Source of the DNA: DATNIC01 sp035604635
GTDB taxonomy: Bacteria > Vulcanimicrobiota > Vulcanimicrobiia > Vulcanimicrobiales > Vulcanimicrobiaceae
Direction: 5' to 3'
Assembly (NCBI GenBank): GCA_035604635.1
Contig: DATNIC010000224.1
Location: 1-28,926 of the forward strand
Length of the DNA: 28,926 nt
Position numbers and translations under genes: made by a program. Below the pieces are notes generated by a model. That model saw only the letters and a list, made by a program, of their open reading frames with translations, was not told where the DNA came from and ran no database searches. Shown here piece after piece: positions 1-7,604 of the stretch. Position 1 is the stretch's first letter. Each line of letters starts with the position of its first letter.

Positions 1-504
1 GTCGCGATCCGTCCGCCGAGCGAGCGCCGTCTCGAGGCCGGGGACGTCATCATCGGCGAGATCACGCCGATGTACCGCGGCTATCTGGCGCAGCTCTGCC
101 GCACGTTTATCTTGGGCGAGCCGACGGCCGTACAGAAAGAAAAATACGACATGCTGATCGCGGCGCTGCAGCGCGGAAGCGCCGTCGCGAAGCCGGGGAT
201 ACCGAGCGCCGATATCGCGCGGGCCGTCAACGAGGTGATCGGCGGCGCCGGCTATGCCGAGTATTGCCGCCAGCCCTACATGCGCACGCGCGGACACAGC
301 CTCGGGCTCGGCGCGGTCGTCCCGAACGACCTCAACGAAGACACGGGGCCGATCCTCGAGACCAACATGACGATGGTAATCCATCCCAATCAGTACCTTC
401 CCGAAACGGGCTACATGATGCTCGGCGACACCGTCGTCATCGAAGCCGACGGTCCGCGCGCGTTGACGCGCAGCCCGATTCGCCTCTTCTGGAAGAGCGA
501 GTAG
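1..504 (+). CDS. M24 (creatinase/Xaa-Pro peptidase-like) protein, C-terminal part
   Basis: The frame is open from the first base, so the N-terminus lies outside the window; 167 residues are visible, ending at TAG 502-504. The segment is the C-terminal pita-bread fold of peptidase family M24: a GDVIIGEITP strand, RGYLAQLCRTF, then RGHSLGLG with the conserved substrate His. The metal ligands of true aminopeptidases look lost: the two Asp of the GD...D...D/TRTF region are Glu and Gln, the Glu of the usual VEPG strand is His (MVIHPN), and the last Glu (usually RIED) is Gly (LGD). This resembles non-peptidase M24 members such as creatinase, which keeps the His and works without metal. It is followed 2 bp later by a second M24 gene and then a nitroreductase and an ABC importer, so a hydrolase for a small imported C-N compound is plausible but inferred. 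Confidence 0.85.
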   Translation, partial: VAIRPPSERRLEAGDVIIGEITPMYRGYLAQLCRTFILGEPTAVQKEKYDMLIAALQRGSAVAKPGIPSADIARAVNEVIGGAGYAEYCRQPYMRTRGHSLGLGAVVPNDLNEDTGPILETNMTMVIHPNQYLPETGYMMLGDTVVIEADGPRALTRSPIRLFWKSE

Positions 505-506
505 TC

Positions 507-1697
507 GTGCAGACGCAGCATCAAGTCCTCAAACGCGGCGGTCTGTATTGGGACCGCGATCTCGTGCCTCGCGAGGTGTTCGACGAGCGCTTCCGTGCGG
601 TGCAGTCGGCGCTGGCTGCAAGCGGCGACGACGCGTGGTTGATCTACGGCGACGCGCAGGGCTACGGCGACGTCGCGTTCGTGAGCCATTTTCTCCCGAG
701 GCTACGGTCGGTGCTCATACTCGTCGTCAAGGACGCGCCGCCGACGTTGTTGGCGAACGTCGGGTTGCGCGACATCCCCGCCTCGAAGACCTTGACGTGG
801 TTCGAGGATCTGCGCCCGTTTTCGCGCTTACCGCAAGAGGCGGTGAAGCTCGTCCGCGAGCGCGGACTGGAGAAAGCGAAGCTCGGCCTGGTCGGGACGA
901 GACAGGCGCTTCCGATCGCGGAGTGGGACGCGATCGGAAGCGCGTTGCCCGGCGTGACCTGGAACACGCGCGACGAAGCGTTCCGGAAATTACGGATGCA
1001 AAAAGACGCCGCAGAACTCGCGGCGATCGCGCGCGCTGCCGAAGCGGCGCAAACCGGCCTGCAGACGGCAGCCCACGTCTTGCGCGTCGGGACGACGGTA
1101 CGTCGTGCGAGCGCGCTCGTCGATAAGGCGATGCGGCTCTGCGCCGCCGAAGATATTCGCATCCTGATCGCGAGCGGGCCGCAGTGCGGGATCGCGCTGC
1201 GCCCCCCGGACGACCGCAGGCTCGAAGCCGGCGACGCGGTGATGCTGTTCATCGCCGTCGAAGTCCAGCGCCATTGGGCCGAGACGGCGCAAACCTACGT
1301 ACTCGGCACGCCGTCGCCGGAGCTGCGCGCGATCGCGTCGAAAGCGGCGGGCGCCGTCGACGCGATGCAGAACGGGCTGCGTCCGCATACGGCGGTCACC
1401 TTGCTTGCCGGTGCCGCTGAGAAAGCGCTCGGCGATCCCGCCCTGCTGCAATCGGCTCGCTCCTACGGCTTTGGTCACGGGATCGGCCTCGACCAAGAAG
1501 AGCCCCCGCCGATCGAACGGACCAGCTTCGAAACCGTCGCAGCGTCCACGGCGTTCGCACTGCATGTCGTTGTCCATCGCGATGGTCTGGGTGCCGCTTC
1601 GGGCCGGACCGTCGCCGTCCGCGGCAACGGCGCCGAGGCGCTGACGCAAGCGAGCGTCTTGATCGAACTCCCGGACAATACCAACGGAGAAGTGTGA
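507..1697 (+). CDS. second M24 (creatinase/Xaa-Pro peptidase-like) protein
   Basis: The protein has 396 residues from GTG 507, 2 bp after the previous stop; a longer open frame upstream only shadows the first M24 gene. The N-terminal half is a creatinase-type domain and the C-terminal half the M24 catalytic fold, containing RPPDDRRLEAGDAVML, the GHGIGLDQEEPP His motif and LHVVVH. As in the neighbour, the metal-binding Asp pair is replaced (Phe and Glu in the GDAVMLFIAVEVQRHWAETAQTY region, by alignment to the family pattern), so it is probably not a metalloaminopeptidase. The two M24 genes look like a tandem paralogous pair that could form a heteromer. TGA 1695-1697 shares a base with the ATG of the next gene, indicating translational coupling. 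The substrate is unknown. Confidence 0.85.
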   Translation: MQTQHQVLKRGGLYWDRDLVPREVFDERFRAVQSALAASGDDAWLIYGDAQGYGDVAFVSHFLPRLRSVLILVVKDAPPTLLANVGLRDIPASKTLTWFEDLRPFSRLPQEAVKLVRERGLEKAKLGLVGTRQALPIAEWDAIGSALPGVTWNTRDEAFRKLRMQKDAAELAAIARAAEAAQTGLQTAAHVLRVGTTVRRASALVDKAMRLCAAEDIRILIASGPQCGIALRPPDDRRLEAGDAVMLFIAVEVQRHWAETAQTYVLGTPSPELRAIASKAAGAVDAMQNGLRPHTAVTLLAGAAEKALGDPALLQSARSYGFGHGIGLDQEEPPPIERTSFETVAASTAFALHVVVHRDGLGAASGRTVAVRGNGAEALTQASVLIELPDNTNGEV

Positions 1698-2488
1698 TGG
1701 CCTTGACCAACACCGAGACCACCGACTACGCTCTCTTGATGGAGCTCATCAAGAATCGGACGAGCGTCCGCAAGTTGAAAAACGATCCGGTCCCCGAAGA
1801 GTACATCGAGAAGATCTTGGAGGCCGGGCGGTGGGCGATGTCCGGGGCGAACTCTCAGCCGTGGGAGTTCATCGTCGTCACCGATCCGAAGGTCAAGAAA
1901 GAGCTCTTCCAAGCGTACGTCGATATCAACGCGGACTTCATTTACTGGATGGAGCAGCAGCGCGTGATGGAATTGCGCCATCCTTCCTACCAGATGACGC
2001 ATGAAGAGGCAGTGCAGAAGCAGCGGCAGAGCGTCGGCTGGGCCGAGGCGCCGTTTCTGATCGTCGTCGTCGGGGACGGCCGGCGCCAGTGGGGGACCGT
2101 GCAGGGAGCGCATACGTACGGGCTCGATCAGACGCATCTTACCGACGGACTCTCCAACGCCTCGATGCTGATGCATCTGGCAGGCGCGGCGCTCGGGCTG
2201 GGCAGTCAGCATGTGACGATTCATATCGAGCATCCGTTCAAGCAGATCCTCGGCGTCCCCGAGCCGCTGCGGCTCGTGTTGATCATGCCGTTCGGATATC
2301 CCGCGGTCCCGTCGATGCCGGGATCGCGCCGGCCGCTCGAAGACATGACGCATCGCAATCACTACGACATGGCGAAATACATGACCAACGAGCAGATCAT
2401 CAAATACCTCTATGACTTGCGCGGCAAGACGATTCCGATCTACCGGAACTCGTACGCCGGTGACGCTCGGCCGACGGAAAAGAAATGA
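1697..2488 (+). CDS. nitroreductase-family flavoprotein
   Basis: The protein has 263 residues from ATG 1697, which overlaps the previous stop by one base; a GGAGAAG ribosome-binding site lies just upstream. A GTG one codon earlier is an alternative start. The N-terminal motif NRTSVRKL and SGANSQPWEFIVV are the FMN-phosphate and FMN-ring binding signatures of the nitroreductase fold, and the GLSNASMLMHLAGAALGLGSQHV helix is the usual dimer core; the family uses FMN and NAD(P)H. Members also include BluB- and deiodinase-like oxidoreductases, so the name does not fix the substrate. It carries an insertion of about 50 residues after the first domain (VDINADFIYWMEQQRVMELRH and on) that may form a lid. 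The operon context suggests it acts on the compound imported by the downstream ABC system. Confidence 0.87.
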   Translation: MALTNTETTDYALLMELIKNRTSVRKLKNDPVPEEYIEKILEAGRWAMSGANSQPWEFIVVTDPKVKKELFQAYVDINADFIYWMEQQRVMELRHPSYQMTHEEAVQKQRQSVGWAEAPFLIVVVGDGRRQWGTVQGAHTYGLDQTHLTDGLSNASMLMHLAGAALGLGSQHVTIHIEHPFKQILGVPEPLRLVLIMPFGYPAVPSMPGSRRPLEDMTHRNHYDMAKYMTNEQIIKYLYDLRGKTIPIYRNSYAGDARPTEKK

Positions 2489-3471
2489 TTCGACGGTCGG
2501 ACTTCTTGGCCAGCATGTCGGCAGCGGGCATGCTGGCGCTGGAAGGCGCGAATCCCCCGATCGGCAAGCCGGAAAGGCCGAATCTGCGGCTCGGGCTCCC
2601 TGTCGATGCGACGAGCTTCCTCCCGATCTACGTCGCACAAGCGAAGACGTGGGCCGCGCAAGGCCTCGACGTGCAGCTGGTGAGCTTCCGCGGCGACGCC
2701 GAGGTCTCGCAGGCGCTCGCCGGCGATTCGACCGACGTCAACGTGCAATCGACGAACGGCCTGATCAACATGATCAATGCGGGCCAGCCCGTCATCGGAT
2801 TCTATGCCGGTTTTTGGCAAGCGGACTTTTCGTGGCTCGCAGTCCCGTCGGTGAAGCGCTGGGAGGATCTGCGGGGGAAAACGGTCGGCGTTTCGACCTT
2901 CGGCTCGCTGACGGACGCGCTGATGCGTTACGCGCTGCGCAAACACAAGCTCGAACCGGAAAAGGACGTGCAAATCGTTCAGTCCGGAGGGACGCCGAGC
3001 GCGTATCAGGCGCTCAAAGCGGGCCGTCTCAGCGCGGCGATCATCTCGCCGCCGTTCAAGTGGCAAGGCCCGGAGGAAGGGCTGACCCTCCTTGGAACCG
3101 AGGCGCAAGTCGTCGCGCCGCATTGGCCCAAGCACGTGTTCTTGACGAAGACGAAGTTCCTCAAAGAGAACCCGAACACGATCACGGCGCTGCTGCGCGC
3201 TCATGTCGCGGCGATTCGCTTGGCCAAGGTGCAGCGCGATCTCGCGGTCAGCGTCATGATCGACCACCTCAAGTATCAGAAGCAGTGGGCCGAACGCGCC
3301 TACGACGACGTCATCAACGATTTCAACGAGCGGGGGCTGTTCCCCGACAAGTACATGCCGGTCTTCTGGCAGATCACGATGTCGACCGGCGACGTCAAGG
3401 AGCCTTGGCCCGATTCGAAACTGCTCGATCTGACGTACATCAAGTCGTTCAAGCAGTGGGCGCCAAGTTAA
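2485..3471 (+). CDS. ABC importer substrate-binding protein (NitT/TauT, SsuA/ThiY-like)
   Basis: The protein has 328 residues; its ATG overlaps the nitroreductase stop by 4 bp (ATGA). It begins MIRRSDFLASMSAAGMLAL, a twin-arginine-like leader (RRSDFL plus a hydrophobic stretch), so export folded through Tat is likely. The mature part follows the NMT1/THI5-like pattern: LRLGLPVDATSFLPIYVAQAK at the start, GLDVQLVSFRGDAEVSQALAGDSTDV, then GKTVGVSTFGSLTDALMRYAL and SAYQALKAGRLSAAIISPP. Relatives bind sulfonates, nitrate, nitriles or pyrimidine precursors. It should deliver ligand to the permeases at 4367-5880. It is separated from its ATPase gene by a 119-bp repeat rather than the tight spacing seen in the rest of the operon. 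Confidence 0.9.
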   Translation: MIRRSDFLASMSAAGMLALEGANPPIGKPERPNLRLGLPVDATSFLPIYVAQAKTWAAQGLDVQLVSFRGDAEVSQALAGDSTDVNVQSTNGLINMINAGQPVIGFYAGFWQADFSWLAVPSVKRWEDLRGKTVGVSTFGSLTDALMRYALRKHKLEPEKDVQIVQSGGTPSAYQALKAGRLSAAIISPPFKWQGPEEGLTLLGTEAQVVAPHWPKHVFLTKTKFLKENPNTITALLRAHVAAIRLAKVQRDLAVSVMIDHLKYQKQWAERAYDDVINDFNERGLFPDKYMPVFWQITMSTGDVKEPWPDSKLLDLTYIKSFKQWAPS

Positions 3472-3590
3472 ATGTTGTTACGGGCCCCCTGGGGGAACGG
3501 CAATCGTAGCAGAGCGCTGACGGGCCCAATGGTATGGGGGCCCCATGCGCAGCATGGGGGGCGCGGAGCCTGGGGCGGAGCGCCGTAAAA
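3472..3590 (+). repeat. 119-bp intergenic repeat, copy A
   Basis: The repeat fills the whole gap between the binding-protein stop and the ATPase start. Blocks in order: ATGTTGTTACGGGCCCCCT then GGGGGAACGG (a C5/G5 hairpin); a variable stretch; CGGGCCCAATGGTATGGGGGCCC; a hairpin CCCCATGC-GCA-GCATGGGG at 3541-3559; and a conserved tail GGCGCGGAGCCTGGGGCGGAGCGCC (stem GGCGC/GCGCC) followed by GTAAAA and the ATG. Near-copies lie at 23505-23623 (same strand) and 13601-13719 (opposite strand). The tail supplies the GGAG at 3577-3580 that may act as ribosome-binding site for the ATPase gene. Confidence 0.8.
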
Positions 3591-4388
3591 ATGAGTCATC
3601 TCGATGTCGAGGATGTCAGCCTCGCATACCGGCGTCCGCTCAGCAACGAACAATTTCTCGCGCTCGAGAACGTGAGTCTCGGCGTCGAGCGCGGCGAACT
3701 CGTGACGGTCGTCGGTCCGAGCGGCTGCGGTAAAAGCAGCCTATTGATGCTGATCGCGGCGCTGCTGCATCCGACGAGCGGCTCGATTCGGCTCAGCGGG
3801 CGCGAGGTGAAGGCTCCGGGGTCGGATCGGGCAATGGTCTTTCAAGACTTCGCGTTGCTCCCGTGGCGCACCGTGCTGAGCAACGTCGAACTCGGAATGG
3901 AGCTCAAGGGCGTCACGCCGGCGGAGCGGCGGGCCGCCGCGCAGCGTTACATCGCGATGGTCGGCTTACGCGACTTCGAGCGGCATTTTCCGCATCAGCT
4001 CTCCGGCGGGATGCGCCAGCGCGTCGGGATCGCGCGGGCGCTCAGCGTCGAGCCGGAAGTCTTGCTGATGGACGAACCGTTCGGCGCGCTCGATGCGCAG
4101 ATACGCGCGCTGATGGCCGTCGAGTTGCTGCGAATCTGGGAACGCGATCGTAAGACGATCGTCTTCATCACGCACGACATCGACGAGGCCGTCTACCTTG
4201 CCGATCGCGTCATCGTCATGAGCGCCTCGCCCGGCCGCATCATCGAGACGATCCGGGTCGACCTGCCGCGTCCCCGCGACCTCGACGTGCGCAATACGCC
4301 TGAGTTTGCCGCTTACCGCCATCAGATTTGGGGCCTCCTCGAAGAGCAAGTCCGCAGCACGCTGAATTGGCCAGCCGTCGCCTCGTAG
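3591..4388 (+). CDS. ABC importer ATP-binding protein (NitT/TauT, SsuB-like)
   Basis: The protein has 265 residues from ATG 3591. The frame stays open 19 codons further upstream, but that part is repeat A and gives no family-like sequence, so ATG 3591 is chosen. Motifs: Walker A GPSGCGKS (42-49), Q-loop MVFQDFALLPWR (Q85), signature LSGGMRQRVGIARAL (from 137), Walker B VLLMDEPFGALD (from 157), and switch His in FITHDIDEA. The MVFQ-x-LLPW form and the ITHDIDEAVYLADR segment are typical of nitrate/sulfonate/taurine importers. It should energise the two permeases downstream; the start of the first permease gene lies inside its 3' end, so the three are probably co-translated. Confidence 0.93.
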   Translation: MSHLDVEDVSLAYRRPLSNEQFLALENVSLGVERGELVTVVGPSGCGKSSLLMLIAALLHPTSGSIRLSGREVKAPGSDRAMVFQDFALLPWRTVLSNVELGMELKGVTPAERRAAAQRYIAMVGLRDFERHFPHQLSGGMRQRVGIARALSVEPEVLLMDEPFGALDAQIRALMAVELLRIWERDRKTIVFITHDIDEAVYLADRVIVMSASPGRIIETIRVDLPRPRDLDVRNTPEFAAYRHQIWGLLEEQVRSTLNWPAVAS

Positions 4389-5128
4389 TCGGCTCGCTCT
4401 CGGTCGTCGTCTTCCTGGCGTTGTGGCAAATCGTCGGATCGACGAACCTCATCCGTTCCGACCTCATTTCGTATCCGAGCGAAGTCGTCGCGACGATGGC
4501 GAAGATGGCGTCGACGGGAGAGCTCGGTTCGAACGCGTGGGTCAGCCTCAATGAATTCTTCGTCGGCTTCGTCCCGGCGGTCATCTTCGGGATCGTCGCG
4601 GGGATCGCGCTCGCGCTGGTGCGCCGGCTGCGTCTGCTCCTCGATCCGCTGTTGATCGCGATCTACCAGGCGCCGATCATCGCGTTCATCCCGATCCTCG
4701 TCGTTTGGTTCGGCGTCGGGACGACGTCGAAGATCGTGATGGTCTTCATCAGCGCTTTTTTCCCCGTGATGATCAATACGATGACGGGCGTGGCGCAGGT
4801 CGCCGAGCCCTGGACCCGCGCCGTCCGTTCGTTCGGCGCGAACACGCTCCAGGTGGTGAGCAAAGCGATCTTACCCGGCTCTTTGCCCGCGATCATGGCC
4901 GGGATGCGGCTGGGCGTCGGCCGTGCCGTCGTCGTCCTCATCGCCGGGGAGATGTACGTCTCGGTGATGGGAATCGGCCGGCTCGTGCAGGTCTATAGCA
5001 GCGCTGCACGCGCCTCCGAGATCGTCGTTCTGGTCGTCGTCATCTCCACGTTCGGCTTCGCGTGCGTCTCCTTTTTGCGTTGGCTCGAGAATAGGATTGG
5101 TCCGTGGCGGCAAGAGCTCGAGCAGTAG
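4367..5128 (+). CDS. ABC importer permease 1 (NitT/TauT, SsuC-like)
   Basis: About 253 residues from TTG 4367, which overlaps the ATPase gene by 22 bp. The start is uncertain: a TTG at 4328 would add 13 residues, and no good ribosome-binding site is visible for either. Six hydrophobic segments are visible, beginning LVVGSLSVVVFLALWQIVG, with a binding-protein-dependent permease (BPD_transp_1) region including the EAA-like loop RAVRSFGANTLQVVSKAILP followed by SLPAIMAGMRLGVGRAVVVLIAGEM. IAFIPILVVWFGVG is typical of SsuC/TauC proteins. It pairs with the second permease to form the membrane pore. Confidence 0.9.
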   Translation: MASRRLVVGSLSVVVFLALWQIVGSTNLIRSDLISYPSEVVATMAKMASTGELGSNAWVSLNEFFVGFVPAVIFGIVAGIALALVRRLRLLLDPLLIAIYQAPIIAFIPILVVWFGVGTTSKIVMVFISAFFPVMINTMTGVAQVAEPWTRAVRSFGANTLQVVSKAILPGSLPAIMAGMRLGVGRAVVVLIAGEMYVSVMGIGRLVQVYSSAARASEIVVLVVVISTFGFACVSFLRWLENRIGPWRQELEQ

Positions 5129-5880
5129 TGCGGCTCCCGGAGCCGTTGCTCTTGGGGATCACGGGTCTGGTCCTCTTCGTCCTGCTCTGGCAGGTCGCGG
5201 CCGATCACGGATTGCTCAATCCGACGATCCTGGCGAGCCCGTCGTTGATCGCATCGGCGTTCGTCACGCAATGGTCATCCGGACAATTGCCGGCGGACCT
5301 CAAGGTCAGCTTGACGGAATACGCGCTGGGTTTCGGGCTCTCGGTCGTCGTCGGCATCGCGGTCGGGATCGCGATGGGGCTCAACCGGACGATCGAGTAC
5401 TCGCTCGACCCATTCATGTGGTTTCTCTACTCCGCCCCGTTGATCGCGATCTATCCGCTGATCGTCGTGTGGATGGGCTTCGGATTCGCGACGGTCGTCA
5501 CGGTCGCGTTTTTGCTCACCGTCGTCTCGATCACCGTCAACACGGTGGCCGGCGTCCAATCGGTCGACCCGGTGTTGATCCGCGTCGTTCGAGCCTTCGG
5601 CGGGACGACGCGCGACGTCATCCTCAAAGTCGTCCTCCCTGCGTCAACGCCGCTCATCTTAGCGGGGCTGCGGATCGGGCTCGGCCGCGCGCTCATCGGC
5701 GTCGTGCTGGGCGAGATGTTCGGAGCAAACGCGGGACTCGGTTTCCGCATGACGGTCTACGCCGCGCATTTGCGGACCGCCGACGTCTTCGTCCCGCTCG
5801 TCGTCTTCATCGTGATCGGCGTCGCCTCGACACAGCTCGTCGGACTGATCGAGCGCCATTTCCAAGCGTGGAAGGCCTGA
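5104..5880 (+). CDS. ABC importer permease 2 (NitT/TauT, SsuC-like)
   Basis: The protein has 258 residues from GTG 5104, overlapping permease 1 by 25 bp. It is a paralogue of the preceding gene: LLGITGLVLFVLLWQVAAD, IAIYPLIVVWMGFGFATVV, and the EAA-like loop RVVRAFGGTTRDVILKVVLP followed by STPLILAGLRIGLGRALIGVVLGEMF. Two distinct permease genes instead of one homodimer gene is a less common arrangement for SsuC-type importers and suggests an asymmetric pore. It ends the operon; the next gene is convergent and starts 4 bp away, so there is no room for a separate terminator. Confidence 0.9.
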   Translation: MAARARAVVRLPEPLLLGITGLVLFVLLWQVAADHGLLNPTILASPSLIASAFVTQWSSGQLPADLKVSLTEYALGFGLSVVVGIAVGIAMGLNRTIEYSLDPFMWFLYSAPLIAIYPLIVVWMGFGFATVVTVAFLLTVVSITVNTVAGVQSVDPVLIRVVRAFGGTTRDVILKVVLPASTPLILAGLRIGLGRALIGVVLGEMFGANAGLGFRMTVYAAHLRTADVFVPLVVFIVIGVASTQLVGLIERHFQAWKA

Positions 5881-5884
5881 ATCG

Positions 5885-7027
5885 TCAGACCGCTGTTCGC
5901 AGTGCTTCGATGCGCCGCTTGAGCGAGGGATGCGTCGAGAAGAGATACTCCATCCAGGCCGGTTGTTCGTCCTCCGCGAGGTTTTTATCGCGCAAGCGGG
6001 TGAAAGCGGCGGCGCCCCATTCGGGATGCTGCGTCGCTTCGCGCGCGAACGCGTCGGCGTCCCACTCGATCTGACGCGCGATCGCGGCGACGAGCGGCCC
6101 GGCAAGCGTCGAGAGCAACGTTGCGAACAGCATGATCCGGGTCAACCACGCGAAGCTGCCGCTCGGAGGATCGTCGCCGACCGCCGCGTCGGCGGCGGCC
6201 AAGATCACGATACCGCCCAGGGTCCCGATCCCGACGAGCTTCCAGGTGTCGCGATGGACGTAGTGGCCGAGCTCGTGAGCGACGACGAACTCGATCTCCT
6301 CGGGAGTGAAGTCGTCGAGCAACGTATCGCCGACGACGATCCGGTGCGTCCCGAACAGGCCGACGACGTAGGCGTTGGCTTTCGTGGTGCGCCGGCTCAT
6401 GTCGACGCGCAGGATCGCCGCGTCTCCGACACCGTATCGATGTGCCAGCGCTCGTAGGCGCTCCTCGAGCGGGCCCTCGAGCGGCACAAACTTATTGAAA
6501 AGCGGTGCGATGAACGTCGGCGCAACCAGCTGGACCAGGATTTGAAACGGCCCCAAGGCGAGCGCGACGATCGTAAGCCAACGTTTGGGCATCCTTCGCA
6601 CGACGCTCAGCAGCAGGCCGACGAGCGGACCGCCGATCGCGCATGTCAGGCCGAGTATCTTCGCACGGTCGGTCAGCCACGCGTCCGTCGATTGTTCGCT
6701 CATGCCGTATGCGCGTTCAAGGCGATAGTGCTCGACGTAATCGATCGGCAGGTCCAGCACCGCGTCGACGGCGCTGAGCGCGGCGAACGCGAGCGGTGCG
6801 GGGAGACGTTCGAGGCGGGAAGCGACGACGTATGCGGAGACGGTCAGAGATGCAATCGAGCGCGCGATCCCCGCGAGCATCAAGGCGCGACGCGTCTTTC
6901 CGTATTGCGCCGCATCCTGCGGGAGCCGCCGGGGCTCTTTCCCCCAGACGGAAAGTGTTTCAAAGCAGCGAACGGCGAAGTAGCCGAGCGCGAAGCCGGT
7001 AGCGATTGGGATGAATGTGCGACGCAT
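5885..7027 (-). CDS. M48 membrane metallopeptidase, Ste24/CAAX-protease-like
   Basis: The protein has 380 residues from ATG 7027 (minus strand). Several membrane segments fill the first 170 residues. The zinc-peptidase motif VVAHELGHYVH is at 248-258 (HELGH 251-255), and a third ligand is likely Glu321 in EWDADAFA. The segments FNKFVPLEGPLEERLRAL and TTKANAYVVGLFGTHRIVVGDTLL are characteristic of Ste24/CAAX prenyl protease 1 relatives. Bacteria lack prenylated CAAX substrates, so membrane-protein quality control is the usual inferred role. The gene is divergent from the cupredoxin gene, and their start regions overlap. Confidence 0.9.
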   Translation of the reverse strand: MRRTFIPIATGFALGYFAVRCFETLSVWGKEPRRLPQDAAQYGKTRRALMLAGIARSIASLTVSAYVVASRLERLPAPLAFAALSAVDAVLDLPIDYVEHYRLERAYGMSEQSTDAWLTDRAKILGLTCAIGGPLVGLLLSVVRRMPKRWLTIVALALGPFQILVQLVAPTFIAPLFNKFVPLEGPLEERLRALAHRYGVGDAAILRVDMSRRTTKANAYVVGLFGTHRIVVGDTLLDDFTPEEIEFVVAHELGHYVHRDTWKLVGIGTLGGIVILAAADAAVGDDPPSGSFAWLTRIMLFATLLSTLAGPLVAAIARQIEWDADAFAREATQHPEWGAAAFTRLRDKNLAEDEQPAWMEYLFSTHPSLKRRIEALRTAV

Positions 7028-7604
7028 GAGGGCTCTCTGTTTCCACGCCGCGGCGATATTGCTTGTCGGCTCGACGTGTTTCGGCTTCTATTGCCGGTCC
7101 GCGGCCGCCGCGACCGTCCAAGGGACGCTCAGCGAGGCCGGAGTCGTCTGGGTCAGCGACGGCTCGAAACCCGCGCCGAGCACCGATCAGACTACCTTAC
7201 GTCAGACGAGCCGGACTTTCGTCCCGAACCTGCTCGTCGTCCCGGCGGGCTCGAGCGTCCTTTTCCCCAACGACGATGACTACATTCACAGCGTCTACTC
7301 GCTGCAGGGCCCGGACTATTTCGACATCGGATTCTATTCGAAGGGTCCCGGAAAGCTCGTGACCTTTCCCCGGCCCGGCGTCAATCAAATCGCGTGCCAC
7401 ATCCACGCGTCGATGCACGCGGTCATCGTCGTCGTCGACGGACCGTTCGCGCAAATCAAGTCGAGCGGCGAGAGCTTTACCCTCACGGACGTTCGCCCCG
7501 GTCTGCACGCGATTCACGTGTGGACGCTGGCGGGTGGTGAGCGGACCGGGCCGCTTCGCGTCGGGAGCGCCGAGGCCCGAGTAGTGCTAAACCGCCCCCT
7601 TTAG
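7011..7604 (+). CDS. exported cupredoxin (plastocyanin/methylamine-utilisation-like)
   Basis: The protein has 197 residues from ATG 7011; ATG 7026 is in frame and would shorten the overlap with the divergent protease gene to 2 bp. A signal peptide is evident (hydrophobic AAAILLVGSTCFGF, then RSAAAA). The cupredoxin fold shows VPNLLVVPAGSSVLFPNDDDYIHSVYS with ligand His93, and ACHIHASMHAVIVVVDGPF with Cys129, His132 and Met135 (CxxHxxM spacing), so a type I copper site is expected. A short beta domain (FTLTDVRPGLHAIHVWTLAG) follows, resembling the carboxypeptidase-regulatory-like tail of periplasmic copper proteins of this group. The role is probably periplasmic electron transfer or copper handling; no partner oxidase is nearby. 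Confidence 0.82.
   Translation: MNVRRMRALCFHAAAILLVGSTCFGFYCRSAAAATVQGTLSEAGVVWVSDGSKPAPSTDQTTLRQTSRTFVPNLLVVPAGSSVLFPNDDDYIHSVYSLQGPDYFDIGFYSKGPGKLVTFPRPGVNQIACHIHASMHAVIVVVDGPFAQIKSSGESFTLTDVRPGLHAIHVWTLAGGERTGPLRVGSAEARVVLNRPL

Noticed and set aside
3534..3590. N-terminal extension of the ABC ATPase in the open frame
   Set aside because: The 19 codons lie in repeat A and show no family-like sequence; ATG 3591 matches the usual start of the fold.
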